From assembly GCF_000772045.1 (NCBI RefSeq), contig NZ_CP009754.1, positions 2,666,001 through 2,730,000 on the forward strand: 64,000 nt of DNA, written 5' to 3'. The notes beneath the pieces were generated by a model, which was not told the DNA's origin, did no database searches, and saw only the letters and a list, made by a program, of their open reading frames with translations. Shown here in pieces: positions 51,629-61,876 of this stretch. How positions within the stretch are numbered: the first letter of the stretch is position 1; each line of letters starts with the position of its first letter. The DNA is from Streptomyces sp. CCM_MD2014. Its GTDB lineage: Bacteria > Actinomycetota > Actinomycetes > Streptomycetales > Streptomycetaceae. The translations under genes were made by a program, and so were the position numbers.

Positions 51629-52555
51629 TCAGCCCTTGCTGACCATCGAGCGGGCGAAGAACCGGAGGTTGGCCGGCTTCTCCGCGAGACGGCGCATGAA
51701 GTAGCCGTACCAGTCGGTGCCGTACGCGGTGTACACGCGCATGCGGTGGCCCTCGGCGGCCAGGCGCAGGTGCTCGTCGCCCCGGATGCCGTACAGCATC
51801 TGGAACTCGTACTCGTCGAGCTTGCGTCCGGCCGTGCGGGCCAGTTCCTGTGCGATGGAGATCAGGCGCGGGTCGTGCGACCCGATCATCGGGTAGCCCT
51901 CGCCCTCCATCAGGGTGCGCAGAATGCGCACGTAGGCCTTGTCGATCTCGTGGCGCTGCTGGTACGCGACCTCGGCGGGCTCCTTGTAGGCGCCCTTCAC
52001 CAACCGTACGCGAGAGCCGCTGTCGGCGAGGCGGCGCGCGTCGGCCTCGGTGCGGAAGAGGTAGGCCTGGATGACGCAGCCGGTCTGCGGGAAGTCCTTC
52101 CGCAGCTCCTCGTGGATGGCGAACATCGAGTCGAGGGTCGTGTGGTCCTCGGCGTCGAGGGTGACGGTGGTGCCGATCTCGGCGGCGGCCTCGACGACCG
52201 GGCGGACGTTGTTCAGGGCCAGCTCGTGGCCGCCGGCCAGCGCCTGGCCGAACATGGAGAGCTTGACGGACATCTCGGCGCGGGTGCCGAGCTCCAGGGG
52301 CTTGAGCCGGTCGATCAGCTCCAGGTAGGCGTCGCGGGCGGCCTCGGCCTGCGCGGGGGTGGTGATGTCCTCGCCGACGACGTCCATCGTCAGTTCCAGG
52401 CCCTGATCGGTGAGCTCCCGGATGATCGGCACGATCTGGTCGACCGTCTCGCCGGGGATGAACCGGTCGACGACCGGCTTGGTCACGGGCGCGGCCGAGA
52501 CGAGACGACGCATCCGGTCGCTGCGCGACGCGGCGAGAATCACGGGACCCAGCAC
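51629..52555 (-). CDS. Proline dehydrogenase
   Basis: A 308-residue flavin enzyme, the monofunctional PutA-type form. GGAGG lies six bases before GTG 52555. Motifs: EMSVKLSMFGQALAGG, VTLDAEDHTTLDSMF, QAYLFRTEADARRL, RVRLVKGAYKEPAEVAYQ and EYEFQMLYGIRGDEHLRLAAEGHRMRVYTAYG. It oxidises proline to pyrroline-5-carboxylate, which the next gene's product uses. A PucR-type regulator is divergent, as is usual for proline catabolic genes in streptomycetes. Confidence 0.94.
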   Translation of the reverse strand: MLGPVILAASRSDRMRRLVSAAPVTKPVVDRFIPGETVDQIVPIIRELTDQGLELTMDVVGEDITTPAQAEAARDAYLELIDRLKPLELGTRAEMSVKLSMFGQALAGGHELALNNVRPVVEAAAEIGTTVTLDAEDHTTLDSMFAIHEELRKDFPQTGCVIQAYLFRTEADARRLADSGSRVRLVKGAYKEPAEVAYQQRHEIDKAYVRILRTLMEGEGYPMIGSHDPRLISIAQELARTAGRKLDEYEFQMLYGIRGDEHLRLAAEGHRMRVYTAYGTDWYGYFMRRLAEKPANLRFFARSMVSKG

Positions 52556-52738
52556 GGGGCACCTCCACTTACCAACCAACACAGGGGCCGCTGCCCGACG
52601 TAAGGGGAACGGCACGGAGAACCACCGTGAAATCTAAGGACGACCCCGATCGTCGGCCATCGACAGCTGTCACGCATCCGTGCCGAGGATCTCAGACAGA
52701 TGTATGAAGGGGGCGCACGAATACGGCAGAATGCCCGG

Positions 52739-53980
52739 GTGACGTCCGATTCCAGAGGTGCCACAGGATCCGGCTCCGGCGGGGCCCGCGGCGACTACCA
52801 GGAGCTGGTCGACGAGCTGTCCGAGCTGCTGGGCGCGCCCGCGACCCTGGAGAACCGCGACTTCGAGCTGATCGCGTTCGGCGCCTACGACAGCGAGGGC
52901 GACCTGGATCCCTCCGCCCTGGACCCGGTGCGCACCCGCTCGATCCTCACCCGGCGCTCCACGGCGGCGGTCCGGGCGTGGTTCGAGAGCTTCGGCATCA
53001 CCCGGGCGACCGGCCCGGTCCGCATCCCGCCGACCCCCGAGGCGGGCGTGTACCGGGGACGCACCTGCCTGCCGGTACGCCATCGGGGTGTGGTCCTCGG
53101 CTACGTGTGGCTCCTGGACACCGACCCGGGCCCGACCGAGCCGCAGCTGGCGGCGGCCATGGCGGTGACGGCGCGGATCGGGGCGCTGCTCGCCGACGAG
53201 GCGCAGCACGGCGCGGACCTGAGCCGGGAGCTGCGGGCGGTGCTGACGGCCGAGCGGGACTGGCAGCGGGACATGGCGGTGGCGGAGCTGCGCAGCGCGC
53301 TCGGCTCCCGGGCCGAGACACCGCACGCGGTGGTCTGCGTGGCGCCCTGGCCCTCGGCCGATCCCGACGACGCGCCGTCGGTCCGTACGGTGCCGGGCGC
53401 CACGGCACTGTGCACGGTGCCGTGGGGAGGCTCGGGCGTGTCACTGGCGCTGCTGGTCCGGCTGCGCTCGGCGGACGTGCAGACCCCGGCGACCTCGGCG
53501 GCGGGCCGGCTCCTGGAGCGGGCGGGGGCGGCACGGGGCGGCGCGGGCGGCTCCGCGGGTACGCCGGGCGGCGTCGCGGCCGGCGTCTCCGCGCCGCGCA
53601 CGGGTCTGGCGGACCTGGGGACGGCCTGGGCGGAGGCGTCGGCGGCGGCCCGGGCGGCGCGCGCCGAGTCGCGGTTCGGGCCGGTCGCGCAGTGGACGTC
53701 GATCGGGGCGTTCCGCCTGCTGACCTCGCTGCCCGCGCGCTCCGCCGACGATCCCGCCGTACGGGCGCTGCTCTCCCCCGCCCACCGCGAACTCGCCCGC
53801 ACGGCCGAGGTGTACCTGGACTGCGCGGGCCAGGCCGGCCGGACCGCCGCCGAGCTGGGTGTCCACCGTCAGACGCTGTACTACCGCCTCTCGCGCGTCG
53901 AGCAGCTCACCGGTCTGGACCTGGACGACGGCGAGGACCGGCTGCTGCTGCACATGGCGCTCAAGGCGCGTCGCCTGTAG
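52739..53980 (+). CDS. PucR-family regulator of proline catabolism
   Basis: A 413-residue regulator from GTG 52739; ATG 52700 is an alternative, neither having a ribosome-binding site. -10-like CAGAAT at 52728 suggests a leaderless message. N-terminal half: [27 protein letters not shown], a GAF/PAS-like sensor. C-terminal PucR helix-turn-helix: [58 protein letters not shown]. It is divergent from the proline dehydrogenase gene and likely activates it. A palindrome GACAGCTGTC (52662-52671) between them is a possible site. Confidence 0.85.
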   Translation: MTSDSRGATGSGSGGARGDYQELVDELSELLGAPATLENRDFELIAFGAYDSEGDLDPSALDPVRTRSILTRRSTAAVRAWFESFGITRATGPVRIPPTPEAGVYRGRTCLPVRHRGVVLGYVWLLDTDPGPTEPQLAAAMAVTARIGALLADEAQHGADLSRELRAVLTAERDWQRDMAVAELRSALGSRAETPHAVVCVAPWPSADPDDAPSVRTVPGATALCTVPWGGSGVSLALLVRLRSADVQTPATSAAGRLLERAGAARGGAGGSAGTPGGVAAGVSAPRTGLADLGTAWAEASAAARAARAESRFGPVAQWTSIGAFRLLTSLPARSADDPAVRALLSPAHRELARTAEVYLDCAGQAGRTAAELGVHRQTLYYRLSRVEQLTGLDLDDGEDRLLLHMALKARRL

Positions 53981-54551
53981 CGGCCCCGATCACCCGGCGG
54001 AGGCCCTCGGTCAGCGCGTCCGCGTCGGGCGCGCTCTTCGGGTCGAAGGTCCACTGGGCGATGAGACCGGTCATCAGGGTGACGTAGAACGCCCCCAGGG
54101 TGTCCGTCGTCTCGTCCGTGACGTCCTCCTCCCTGCCGCCCATGAGCAGGGGGATGATGCCGCGTCCGGCCTCGCGCTGGGCACGGCCGAGGTGGTCGCG
54201 CAGCTCGGGCATCCGGTCACCCATGACCAGCACTTCCATGCTGAGGCGCCAGACGGAGCCGGGCTCCCGCATGGTGCCGATGATGTTGGACCACACGTGC
54301 CGGAACCGCTCGATCGAGCCCGGTTCGGTGTCGCCGAGTGCTGAGCCCTCACCCTCGAAGGCGCCCCCCATCCCCTCGATCAGCTCGATGTACGCCTGTG
54401 CGAGCAGGACGTCCTTCGAGCCGTAGTGATAGCCGATGGACGCCAGGTTGGTCCCCGACTCCTTGACGATGTCGCGGGCCGTCGTGCGGGCGAACCCCTT
54501 GGCCAGCAGGCAGCGCTTGGCGCCTTCGAGCAGATCCTCACGGTGTCCCAT
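53961..54551 (-). CDS. TetR-family repressor of the adjacent MFS gene
   Basis: A 196-residue regulator: [48 protein letters not shown] is the DNA-binding domain, and a variable helical domain follows. It is divergent from the MFS efflux gene with a long inverted repeat between, so it most likely represses both. The 3' end overlaps the PucR gene by 20 bases, tail to tail. Confidence 0.88.
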   Translation of the reverse strand: MGHREDLLEGAKRCLLAKGFARTTARDIVKESGTNLASIGYHYGSKDVLLAQAYIELIEGMGGAFEGEGSALGDTEPGSIERFRHVWSNIIGTMREPGSVWRLSMEVLVMGDRMPELRDHLGRAQREAGRGIIPLLMGGREEDVTDETTDTLGAFYVTLMTGLIAQWTFDPKSAPDADALTEGLRRVIGAATGDAP

Positions 54552-54576
54552 GACGCCAGCCTAGCCATCCGCCCAG

Positions 54577-54623
54577 ACGCACGTCTTATACAAGCGTTCT
54601 AGACAGGCGTATAAGACGTGCGT
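54577..54623. promoter_or_regulatory. Operator of the TetR/MFS pair
   Basis: Arms ACGCACGTCTTATAC (54577-54591) and GTATAAGACGTGCGT (54609-54623) are exact reverse complements around a 17-base spacer. The repeat lies between the divergent start codons. Confidence 0.8.
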
Positions 54624-54635
54624 ACAGTCTCCGAC

Positions 54636-56183
54636 ATGACAACGAACCCGTCCCGGGCCGGCCGCCGCGAGTGGACCGCGCTGGGCGTACTGATGCTTCC
54701 GCTGCTGCTCGTCTCGATGGACGTCTCCGTCCTCTACTTCGCGATCCCGCAGATCAGCGCCGACCTGGACCCGAGCGGCACCCAACAGCTGTGGATCTTC
54801 GACATCTACGGCTTCGTCCTGGCCGGTCTGCTGATGACGATGGGGGCGCTGGGCGACCGCATCGGCCGGCGCAGGCTCCTCCTCTTCGGCGCGGTGGCCT
54901 TCGGCGCAGCCTCCGTACTCGCCGCCTACGCGCACACCGCCGAGACCCTGATCGCCGCCCGCGCGATCCTCGGCATCGGCGGCGCCACCCTGATGCCGTC
55001 GACGATGGCGCTGGTCCGCACGATGTTCACCGACCCCGCCCAGCGGGCGAAGGCGATCGGGCTGTGGTCCGGGGTGATGACGGCCGGGATCGCGCTGGGC
55101 TCGGTGATGAGCGGCGTCCTCGTGGAGCACTTCTGGTGGGGCTCGGTCTTCCTGGTCAACCTGCCCGCGATGGCCCTGCTGCTGATCCTCGGCCCAGTAC
55201 TGCTCCCCGAGTCGAAGAGCCCGTCCCCCGGCCGCTTCGACTGGCTGAGCGTCCCGCTGTCGATGGCGGCGGTCCTCCCCGTGGTCTACGGCCTCAAGGA
55301 GCTGCCCTCCGAGGGCTGGAACGTCCGCTACGTCGTCTCGATCACCGTCGGTCTGCTCTTCGCGGCGCTGTTCGTGCACCGCCAGCGCACCTCGGCCTCG
55401 CCGATGATCTCGCCCGCCCTCTTCCGCGGGCACGGGTTCACCCCGGCACTGGTCCTCAACACCCTGTCGGCCTTCGGCATGCTGGGCTCGGCGTACTTCA
55501 CCACCCAGTACCTGCAGTCGGTCCTGGGCAAGAGCGCGCTGGAGGCCGCCCTGTGGAGCCTGCTGCCGTCGGTGCTCATCGGCGCCGCCGCACCGGTCGC
55601 CGCCCAACTCGCCCAGCGCGGTGTCGAGCGCGCGTACCTCGTGACGGCCGGATTCACCATCGCGGCGGGCGGCTACGGACTCCTCGCCCTGGCCGGTTCG
55701 GACTCCCTGTGGCTGGTGCTGGCCGCGTGCGGCGTCCTCGCCGCCGGCATCGTCGTGGTGATGTCCCAGCTCACCGACCTGGCCCTGAGTTCCGCCCCGG
55801 TCGAGAAGGCGGGCGCGGCCTCCTCGCTGCTGGAGACCGGGACCGAGTTCGGCGGCGCCCTCGGCATGGCCGCCCTCGGTTCCATCGGTACGGCCCTCTA
55901 CCGCCACGGCATGCCCTCGGACGCGCCCGCCCCGGCCCGGGAAACCCTGGGCGGCGCACTGGCCGTCGCCGCCGAACTTCCCGGGCGCGCGGGAGACGCC
56001 CTGGCCACGGCGGCACGCGAGGCGTTCATCGACGGCATGCGGGGCGCCGCGATCGCGGGAGCGCTGCTGCTCCTCGCGGCGGCGGTGCTGGCGGCGCTGG
56101 GCCTGCGGCACATCCGGATGCGCCCGGAGACGGAAACGGCAAACGCCGGAGAGGCTGACCGACTCAGCCCGTCCGGCGTTTGA
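54636..56183 (+). CDS. MFS drug-efflux transporter (DHA2/14-TMS type)
   Basis: A 515-residue protein from ATG 54636 with fourteen predicted membrane helices. It shows LLLVSMDVSVLYFAIPQISADL (motif D1-like), GDRIGRRRLLLFGAVAF (motif A) and GIGGATLMPSTMALVR (motif C, antiporter). Proton-driven export of a drug or metabolite is predicted. The divergent TetR controls it. The last 12 residues are encoded inside a dispersed intergenic repeat, which also forms the terminator hairpin. Confidence 0.9.
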   Translation: MTTNPSRAGRREWTALGVLMLPLLLVSMDVSVLYFAIPQISADLDPSGTQQLWIFDIYGFVLAGLLMTMGALGDRIGRRRLLLFGAVAFGAASVLAAYAHTAETLIAARAILGIGGATLMPSTMALVRTMFTDPAQRAKAIGLWSGVMTAGIALGSVMSGVLVEHFWWGSVFLVNLPAMALLLILGPVLLPESKSPSPGRFDWLSVPLSMAAVLPVVYGLKELPSEGWNVRYVVSITVGLLFAALFVHRQRTSASPMISPALFRGHGFTPALVLNTLSAFGMLGSAYFTTQYLQSVLGKSALEAALWSLLPSVLIGAAAPVAAQLAQRGVERAYLVTAGFTIAAGGYGLLALAGSDSLWLVLAACGVLAAGIVVVMSQLTDLALSSAPVEKAGAASSLLETGTEFGGALGMAALGSIGTALYRHGMPSDAPAPARETLGGALAVAAELPGRAGDALATAAREAFIDGMRGAAIAGALLLLAAAVLAALGLRHIRMRPETETANAGEADRLSPSGV

Positions 56184-56233
56184 GGACGGGGCCCGTTCAG
56201 GGCCGCAGCGGGGGTCCGGGGGCAGCGCCCCCG
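56141..56233. repeat. Dispersed Streptomyces-type repeat and terminator at the MFS 3' end
   Basis: AAACGCCGGA (56141-56150) pairs with TCCGGCGTTT (56172-56181), and GGCTGA with TCAGCC inside. The following GTCCGGGGGCAGCGCCCCCG forms another hairpin. Strings such as CCGTCCGGCGTTTGAGGACG are, from general knowledge, scattered through Streptomyces genomes. The repeat extends into the end of the MFS gene. Confidence 0.55.
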
Positions 56234-56237
56234 GGCC

Positions 56238-57827
56238 TCACACCAGGTTGACGGACCGCGCCGACGTCGCCCCGATCTCCGCCGAGACCTCGGCCAGCAC
56301 CCCGGCGGGCACCGTGTCGTCGACGGTCAGGACGGCCAGCGCCTCGCCGCCGACCGTCGCACGGGCGACCTGCATGCCGGCGATGTTGATGCCGGCCTCA
56401 CCGATGACGCGGCCGACGGTGCCGACGACGCCGGGACGGTCCTCGTAGCGCAGGACGACCATGTGGTCGGCGAGGGCGAGGTCCACGTCGTACTCGCCGA
56501 CGGCGACGAGCTTCTGGAAGTGCTTGGGGCCGGCCAGCGTGCCGGAGACCGACACCTCCTCGCCGTCCGCGAGGGTGCCGCGCACGGTCACCACGTTGCG
56601 GTGCTCCGGGGACTCCGAGCTGGTGGTCAGCCGGACCTCGACGCCGCGCTCCTGGGCGAACAGCGGGGCGTTGACGTACGACACCGTCTCGTCGACGACG
56701 TCCTCGAAGACGCCCTTGAGGGCGGACAGCTCCAGTACCTTCACGTCGTGCTGGGTGATCTCGCCGTAGACCTCGACGTCGAGGCGGACGGCGACCTCGC
56801 CGGCGAGCGCGGTGAAGATGCGGCCGAGGCGCTCGGCGAGCGGCAGACCCGGCTTGACGTCCTCGGCGATGACGCCGCCCTGGACGTTGACCGCGTCGGG
56901 GACCAGCTCACCGGCGAGGGCGAGGCGGACCGACTTGGCGACGGCGATGCCGGCCTTCTCCTGGGCCTCGTCGGTGGAGGCGCCGAGGTGCGGGGTGCAG
57001 ACCACCTGGTCGAACTCGAACAGCGGCGAGTCGGTGCAGGGCTCCTTGGCGTACACGTCGAGGCCGGCACCGGCGACGCGGCCCTCCTTGAGCGCCGAGT
57101 ACAGCGCCTCCTCGTCGACGATTCCGCCGCGTGCGGCGTTGACGATGCGGACGCTCGGCTTGACCTTGCGCAGCGCCTCGTCGCCGATCAGGCCGAGGGT
57201 CTCGGGCGTCTTCGGCAGGTGGACGGTGATGAAGTCGGAGACCTCGAGCAGTTCGTCGAGGGACAGCACCTTGACGCCCATCTGCGCGGCCCGCGCGGGC
57301 TGCACGTACGGGTCGTAGGCGACGACCTTCATGCCGAAGGCCGACATGCGCTGGGCGACCAGGGCGCCGATGCGGCCGAGGCCGACGACGCCGAGGGTCT
57401 TCTCGGCCAGCTCGACGCCGGTGTACTTGCTGCGCTTCCACTCGCCGTTCTTCAGCGCGGCGTTGGCCTGCGGGATGTTGCGGGCGGTGGCGATGATGAG
57501 GCCGCAGGCCAGTTCGGCGGCGGTGACGATGTTGGAGGTCGGGGCGTTGACCACCATGACGCCGGCCTTGGTGGCGGCGGAGACGTCCACGTTGTCCAGG
57601 CCGACCCCGGCGCGGGCGACGACCTTCAGCTTCTTGGCGGCGGCGATGGCCTCGGCGTCGACCTTGGTGGCGGAGCGGACCAGGATCGCGTCCACCTCGG
57701 CGATGGCGGGGAGCAGTTCGGCCCGGTCCGCGCCGTTGCACTGGCGGATCTCGAAGTCGGGGCCGAGCGCGTCCACGGTCGCGGGCGACAGCTCTTCGGC
57801 GATGAGTACGACGGGTTTCGAGCTCAC
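56238..57827 (-). CDS. serA: D-3-phosphoglycerate dehydrogenase
   Basis: A 529-residue long-form SerA. Substrate and NAD domains show VVARAGVGLDNVDVSAATKAGVMVVNAP, TLGVVGLGRIGALVAQR, VNAARGGIVDEEAL and QVVCTPHLGAST. An intervening (ASB) domain and a C-terminal ACT domain (MVVLRYEDRPGVVGTVGRVIGEAGINIAGMQVAR) follow, the type subject to serine feedback. GAGG lies before GTG 57827. It is the first step of serine synthesis. It lies downstream of ilvC on the same strand, but terminator-like hairpins separate them. Confidence 0.96.
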   Translation of the reverse strand: MSSKPVVLIAEELSPATVDALGPDFEIRQCNGADRAELLPAIAEVDAILVRSATKVDAEAIAAAKKLKVVARAGVGLDNVDVSAATKAGVMVVNAPTSNIVTAAELACGLIIATARNIPQANAALKNGEWKRSKYTGVELAEKTLGVVGLGRIGALVAQRMSAFGMKVVAYDPYVQPARAAQMGVKVLSLDELLEVSDFITVHLPKTPETLGLIGDEALRKVKPSVRIVNAARGGIVDEEALYSALKEGRVAGAGLDVYAKEPCTDSPLFEFDQVVCTPHLGASTDEAQEKAGIAVAKSVRLALAGELVPDAVNVQGGVIAEDVKPGLPLAERLGRIFTALAGEVAVRLDVEVYGEITQHDVKVLELSALKGVFEDVVDETVSYVNAPLFAQERGVEVRLTTSSESPEHRNVVTVRGTLADGEEVSVSGTLAGPKHFQKLVAVGEYDVDLALADHMVVLRYEDRPGVVGTVGRVIGEAGINIAGMQVARATVGGEALAVLTVDDTVPAGVLAEVSAEIGATSARSVNLV

Positions 57828-58009
57828 GTGAGTCCTCACAAGTCCAATGCGGACGGCCGTCCCGACGGCCGCATTCGGTGTCGCTGAGCCGCGTGGAAGA
57901 CGCACGACGCTGTGGGCCTGACGCGTATGTTGTGCAGCAGTCTAGTGGCGTGACGCGGGTCGTCCTGCGCCTCTGCGGAAGGATCACCCGTCCGTGGCCG
58001 GACGGGATG

Positions 58010-58077
58010 GACAACACCGTGACACCGGCGTTGTCCCGGGTTCGCCGAAGGGGCCGGAGCGGCATCGCCCCGGCCCC
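58010..58077 (-). terminator. Tandem hairpins downstream of ilvC
   Basis: One hairpin pairs GACAACACCG with CGGCGTTGTC (58010-58035, one mismatch). A second pairs GGGGCCGG with CCGGCCCC (58050-58077). A further 8-bp stem lies at 57987-58006. Together they end the ilvBNC unit before serA. Confidence 0.6.
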
Positions 58078-58089
58078 CGGCAGTGAGAC

Positions 58090-59247
<1,158 letters not shown>

Positions 59248-59772
59248 TCAGGCGGACCGGTCGAGTGCGCGCAGCGAGCGGTCCGTGATCGAACGGGCGC
59301 CGCGGCCGATGGCGATCGTGCCGGACTGGACGAGTTCCTTGATGCCGTACGGTTCCAGCATCCGGAGCATGGCGGTCAGCTTGTCGCTGCTCCCGGTGGC
59401 CTCGATGGTGACGGCCTCGGGTGAGACGTCGACGGTCTTGGCGCGGAACAGCTGGACGATCTCGACGATCTGGGAGCGCGTCTCGTTGTCGGAGCGCACC
59501 TTCACCAGAACGAGTTCGCGCTGGACGGCCTGGGTGGGCTCCAGCTCGACGATCTTGAGCACGTTGACGAGCTTGTTGAGCTGCTTGGTCACCTGCTCGA
59601 GGGGGAAGTCCTCGACGCTCACCACGATGGTGATGCGGGAGATGTCGGGGTGCTCGGTGACGCCGACGGCGAGCGAGTCGATGTTGAAGCCGCGGCGCGA
59701 GAAGAGGGCGGTGATCCGCGCCAGGACGCCGGGGGTGTTCTCCACCAGGACGGAGAGCGTGTGCTTGGACAT
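59248..59772 (-). CDS. ilvN: Acetolactate synthase small (regulatory) subunit
   Basis: A 174-residue protein with an N-terminal ACT domain (HTLSVLVENTPGVLARITALFSRRGFNIDSLAVGVTE) and a second regulatory half. It binds valine and controls the catalytic subunit. It starts 21 bases after the ilvB stop, and the order ilvB-ilvN-ilvC is the usual one. Confidence 0.97.
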   Translation of the reverse strand: MSKHTLSVLVENTPGVLARITALFSRRGFNIDSLAVGVTEHPDISRITIVVSVEDFPLEQVTKQLNKLVNVLKIVELEPTQAVQRELVLVKVRSDNETRSQIVEIVQLFRAKTVDVSPEAVTIEATGSSDKLTAMLRMLEPYGIKELVQSGTIAIGRGARSITDRSLRALDRSA

Positions 59773-59793
59773 GGTCTCTTCGGTCTCTCTCGC

Positions 59794-61635
59794 TCAGTCG
59801 TCTTCGTTGTCGCCGAAGTCGGGGCGGACGTCCCGGGCGGCCATGATCTCGTCGTTGGAGGTGCCGGCGGCGACCATCGGCCAGACCATCGCGTCCTCGT
59901 GGACGATGAAGTCGACGACGACGGGGCGGTCGTTGATGGAGTTGGCCTCCTCGATCACCTTGTCGAGGTCGGCGGGGTCCTCGCAGCGGATGGCGTAGCA
60001 GCCCATGGCCTCCGACAGTTTCACGAAGTCGGGGACGCGGGTGCCGCGGGCCTCCGGGTTGACGTCGTCGGGGCCGGAGTGCAGCACCGTGTTGGAGTAC
60101 CGCTGGTTGTAGAACAGGGTCTGCCACTGGCGGACCATCCCGAGGGCGCCGTTGTTGATGACGGCGACCTTGATCGGGATGTTGTTCAGGGCGCAGGTGG
60201 TCAGTTCCTGGTTGGTCATCTGGAAGCAGCCGTCGCCGTCGATCGCCCAGACGGTGCGGTCGGGCATGCCGGCCTGGGCGCCCATGGCGGCCGGGACGGC
60301 GTAGCCCATGGTTCCGGCGCCGCCGGAGTTCAGCCAGGTGGCGGGCTTGTCGTACTGGACGAAGTGGGCGGCCCACATCTGGTGCTGGCCGACACCGGCC
60401 GCGAAGATCGTGCCCTCGGGTGCGAGCTGTCCGATGCGCTCGATGACCTGCTGCGGGGAGAGCGAGCCGTCCTCGGGCTGGTCGTAGCCGAGGGGGTAGG
60501 TCTCGCGCCAGCGGCTCAGGTCCTTCCACCAGGCGCTGTAGTCGCCCTTGTTGCCCTCGTCGTGCTCCTTCTGGACGGCCTGCACGAGGTCGGCGATGAC
60601 CTCGCGGGCGTCGCCCACGATCGGGACGTCGGCGGCGCGGTTCTTGCCGATCTCGGCCGGGTCGACGTCGGCGTGGACGATCTTGGCGTGCGGGGCGAAG
60701 CTGTCCAGCTTGCCGGTGACGCGGTCGTCGAAGCGGGCACCGAGGGCGACGATCAGGTCGGCCTTCTGCAGCGCGGTGACGGCGGTGACCGCACCGTGCA
60801 TGCCCGGCATCCCCACGTGCAGCGGGTGGCTGTCGGGGAATGCGCCGAGCGCCATCAGGGTGGTGGTGACGGGCGCTCCGGTGAGTTCGGCGAGGACCTT
60901 CAGCTCGGCGGTGGCCCGCGCCTTGAGGACGCCGCCGCCGACGTAGAGCACGGGGCGCTTGGCGGCGGTGATCAGCTTGGCCGCCTCGCGGATCTGCTTG
61001 GCGTGCGGCTTGGTGACCGGGCGGTAGCCGGGCAGGTCCATGACCGGGGGCCAGGAGAAGGTGGTCTTCTTCTGGAGGATGTCCTTGGGGATGTCGACCA
61101 GGACGGGCCCGGGGCGGCCGGTGGAGGCGATGTGGAACGCCTGCGCGATCACCTGGGGGATGTCCTCGGCCTTGGTGACCAGGAAGCTGTGCTTGGTGAT
61201 CGGCATGGTGATGCCGACGATGTCCGCCTCCTGGAAGGCGTCCGTGCCGATCGAGGAGGACACCACCTGTCCGGTGATCGCGACCAGCGGCACGGAGTCC
61301 AGGTTGGCGTCGGCGATCGGGGTGACCAGGTTGGTGGCACCCGGGCCCGAGGTCGCCATGCAGACGCCGACCTTGCCGGTGGCCTGCGCGTACCCGGTGG
61401 CCGCGTGGCCGGCGCCCTGCTCGTGGCGGACCAGGACGTGGCGCACCCGGGTGGAGTCCATCAGCGGGTCGTAGGCCGGAAGGATCGTCCCACCGGGAAT
61501 GCCGAATACGGTGTCGGCGCCGACCTCCTCGAGAGAGCGAATGAGGGACTGCGCACCCGTGACGTGCTCGGGGGCGGACTGTCCTCCGGATCGGGGCCGG
61601 GGCTGCGGGTGAGCCCCGGTGGCCTGCTCGGTCAT
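59794..61635 (-). CDS. ilvB: Acetolactate synthase catalytic subunit
   Basis: A 613-residue ThDP enzyme joining pyruvate with pyruvate or 2-oxobutyrate. Motifs: [18 protein letters not shown], the glutamate in [22 protein letters not shown]/substrate region [13 protein letters not shown], and the ThDP motif [18 protein letters not shown]. Start ATG 61635; the first 25 residues are a Pro/Ser-rich extension. Its 210-base leader carries a peptide and terminator for attenuation. Confidence 0.97.
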   Translation of the reverse strand: MTEQATGAHPQPRPRSGGQSAPEHVTGAQSLIRSLEEVGADTVFGIPGGTILPAYDPLMDSTRVRHVLVRHEQGAGHAATGYAQATGKVGVCMATSGPGATNLVTPIADANLDSVPLVAITGQVVSSSIGTDAFQEADIVGITMPITKHSFLVTKAEDIPQVIAQAFHIASTGRPGPVLVDIPKDILQKKTTFSWPPVMDLPGYRPVTKPHAKQIREAAKLITAAKRPVLYVGGGVLKARATAELKVLAELTGAPVTTTLMALGAFPDSHPLHVGMPGMHGAVTAVTALQKADLIVALGARFDDRVTGKLDSFAPHAKIVHADVDPAEIGKNRAADVPIVGDAREVIADLVQAVQKEHDEGNKGDYSAWWKDLSRWRETYPLGYDQPEDGSLSPQQVIERIGQLAPEGTIFAAGVGQHQMWAAHFVQYDKPATWLNSGGAGTMGYAVPAAMGAQAGMPDRTVWAIDGDGCFQMTNQELTTCALNNIPIKVAVINNGALGMVRQWQTLFYNQRYSNTVLHSGPDDVNPEARGTRVPDFVKLSEAMGCYAIRCEDPADLDKVIEEANSINDRPVVVDFIVHEDAMVWPMVAAGTSNDEIMAARDVRPDFGDNEDD

Positions 61636-61714
61636 CGGCGTTCTCTTCTCGATGCTGAGGGTTTTTGCGAGGTTTGGGCGATCTGTGCTGTTGCTCGGCA
61701 GGTGCCTGTGCAAC

Positions 61715-61748
61715 AAAAAACCCCTCGTGCCATAAGGCAAGCGAGGGG
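61715..61748 (-). terminator. ilvB attenuator terminator
   Basis: On the minus strand CCCCTCG pairs with CGAGGGG and TGCC with GGCA (61721-61748), followed by six T (61715-61720). It stands between the leader peptide and ilvB. Confidence 0.85.
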
Positions 61749-61801
61749 AGCGCGTCGGTGGGGGTCGCGGGGAGTCCGGGTCGGTCCGGACGTCACCAGC
61801 T

Positions 61802-61843
61802 TCAGCCGACGCGCTTTCCAAGTACGAGAATTCGGGTGCGCAT
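61802..61843 (-). CDS. ilvB leader peptide [13 protein letters not shown]
   Basis: Fourteen codons including stop, with GGGAAGG eight bases before ATG 61843. Codons four to eight are CGA ATT CTC GTA CTT: Ile-Leu-Val-Leu coded by rare ATT, GTA and CTT. This is the expected control run for the three branched-chain amino acids whose synthesis the operon feeds. A terminator with a U-tract follows 53 bases downstream. Similar leaders have been predicted upstream of ilvB in actinobacteria. Confidence 0.88.
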   Translation of the reverse strand: MRTRILVLGKRVG

Positions 61844-61876
61844 GGCACTGACCTTCCCTCCGGCGCACACTCACTG

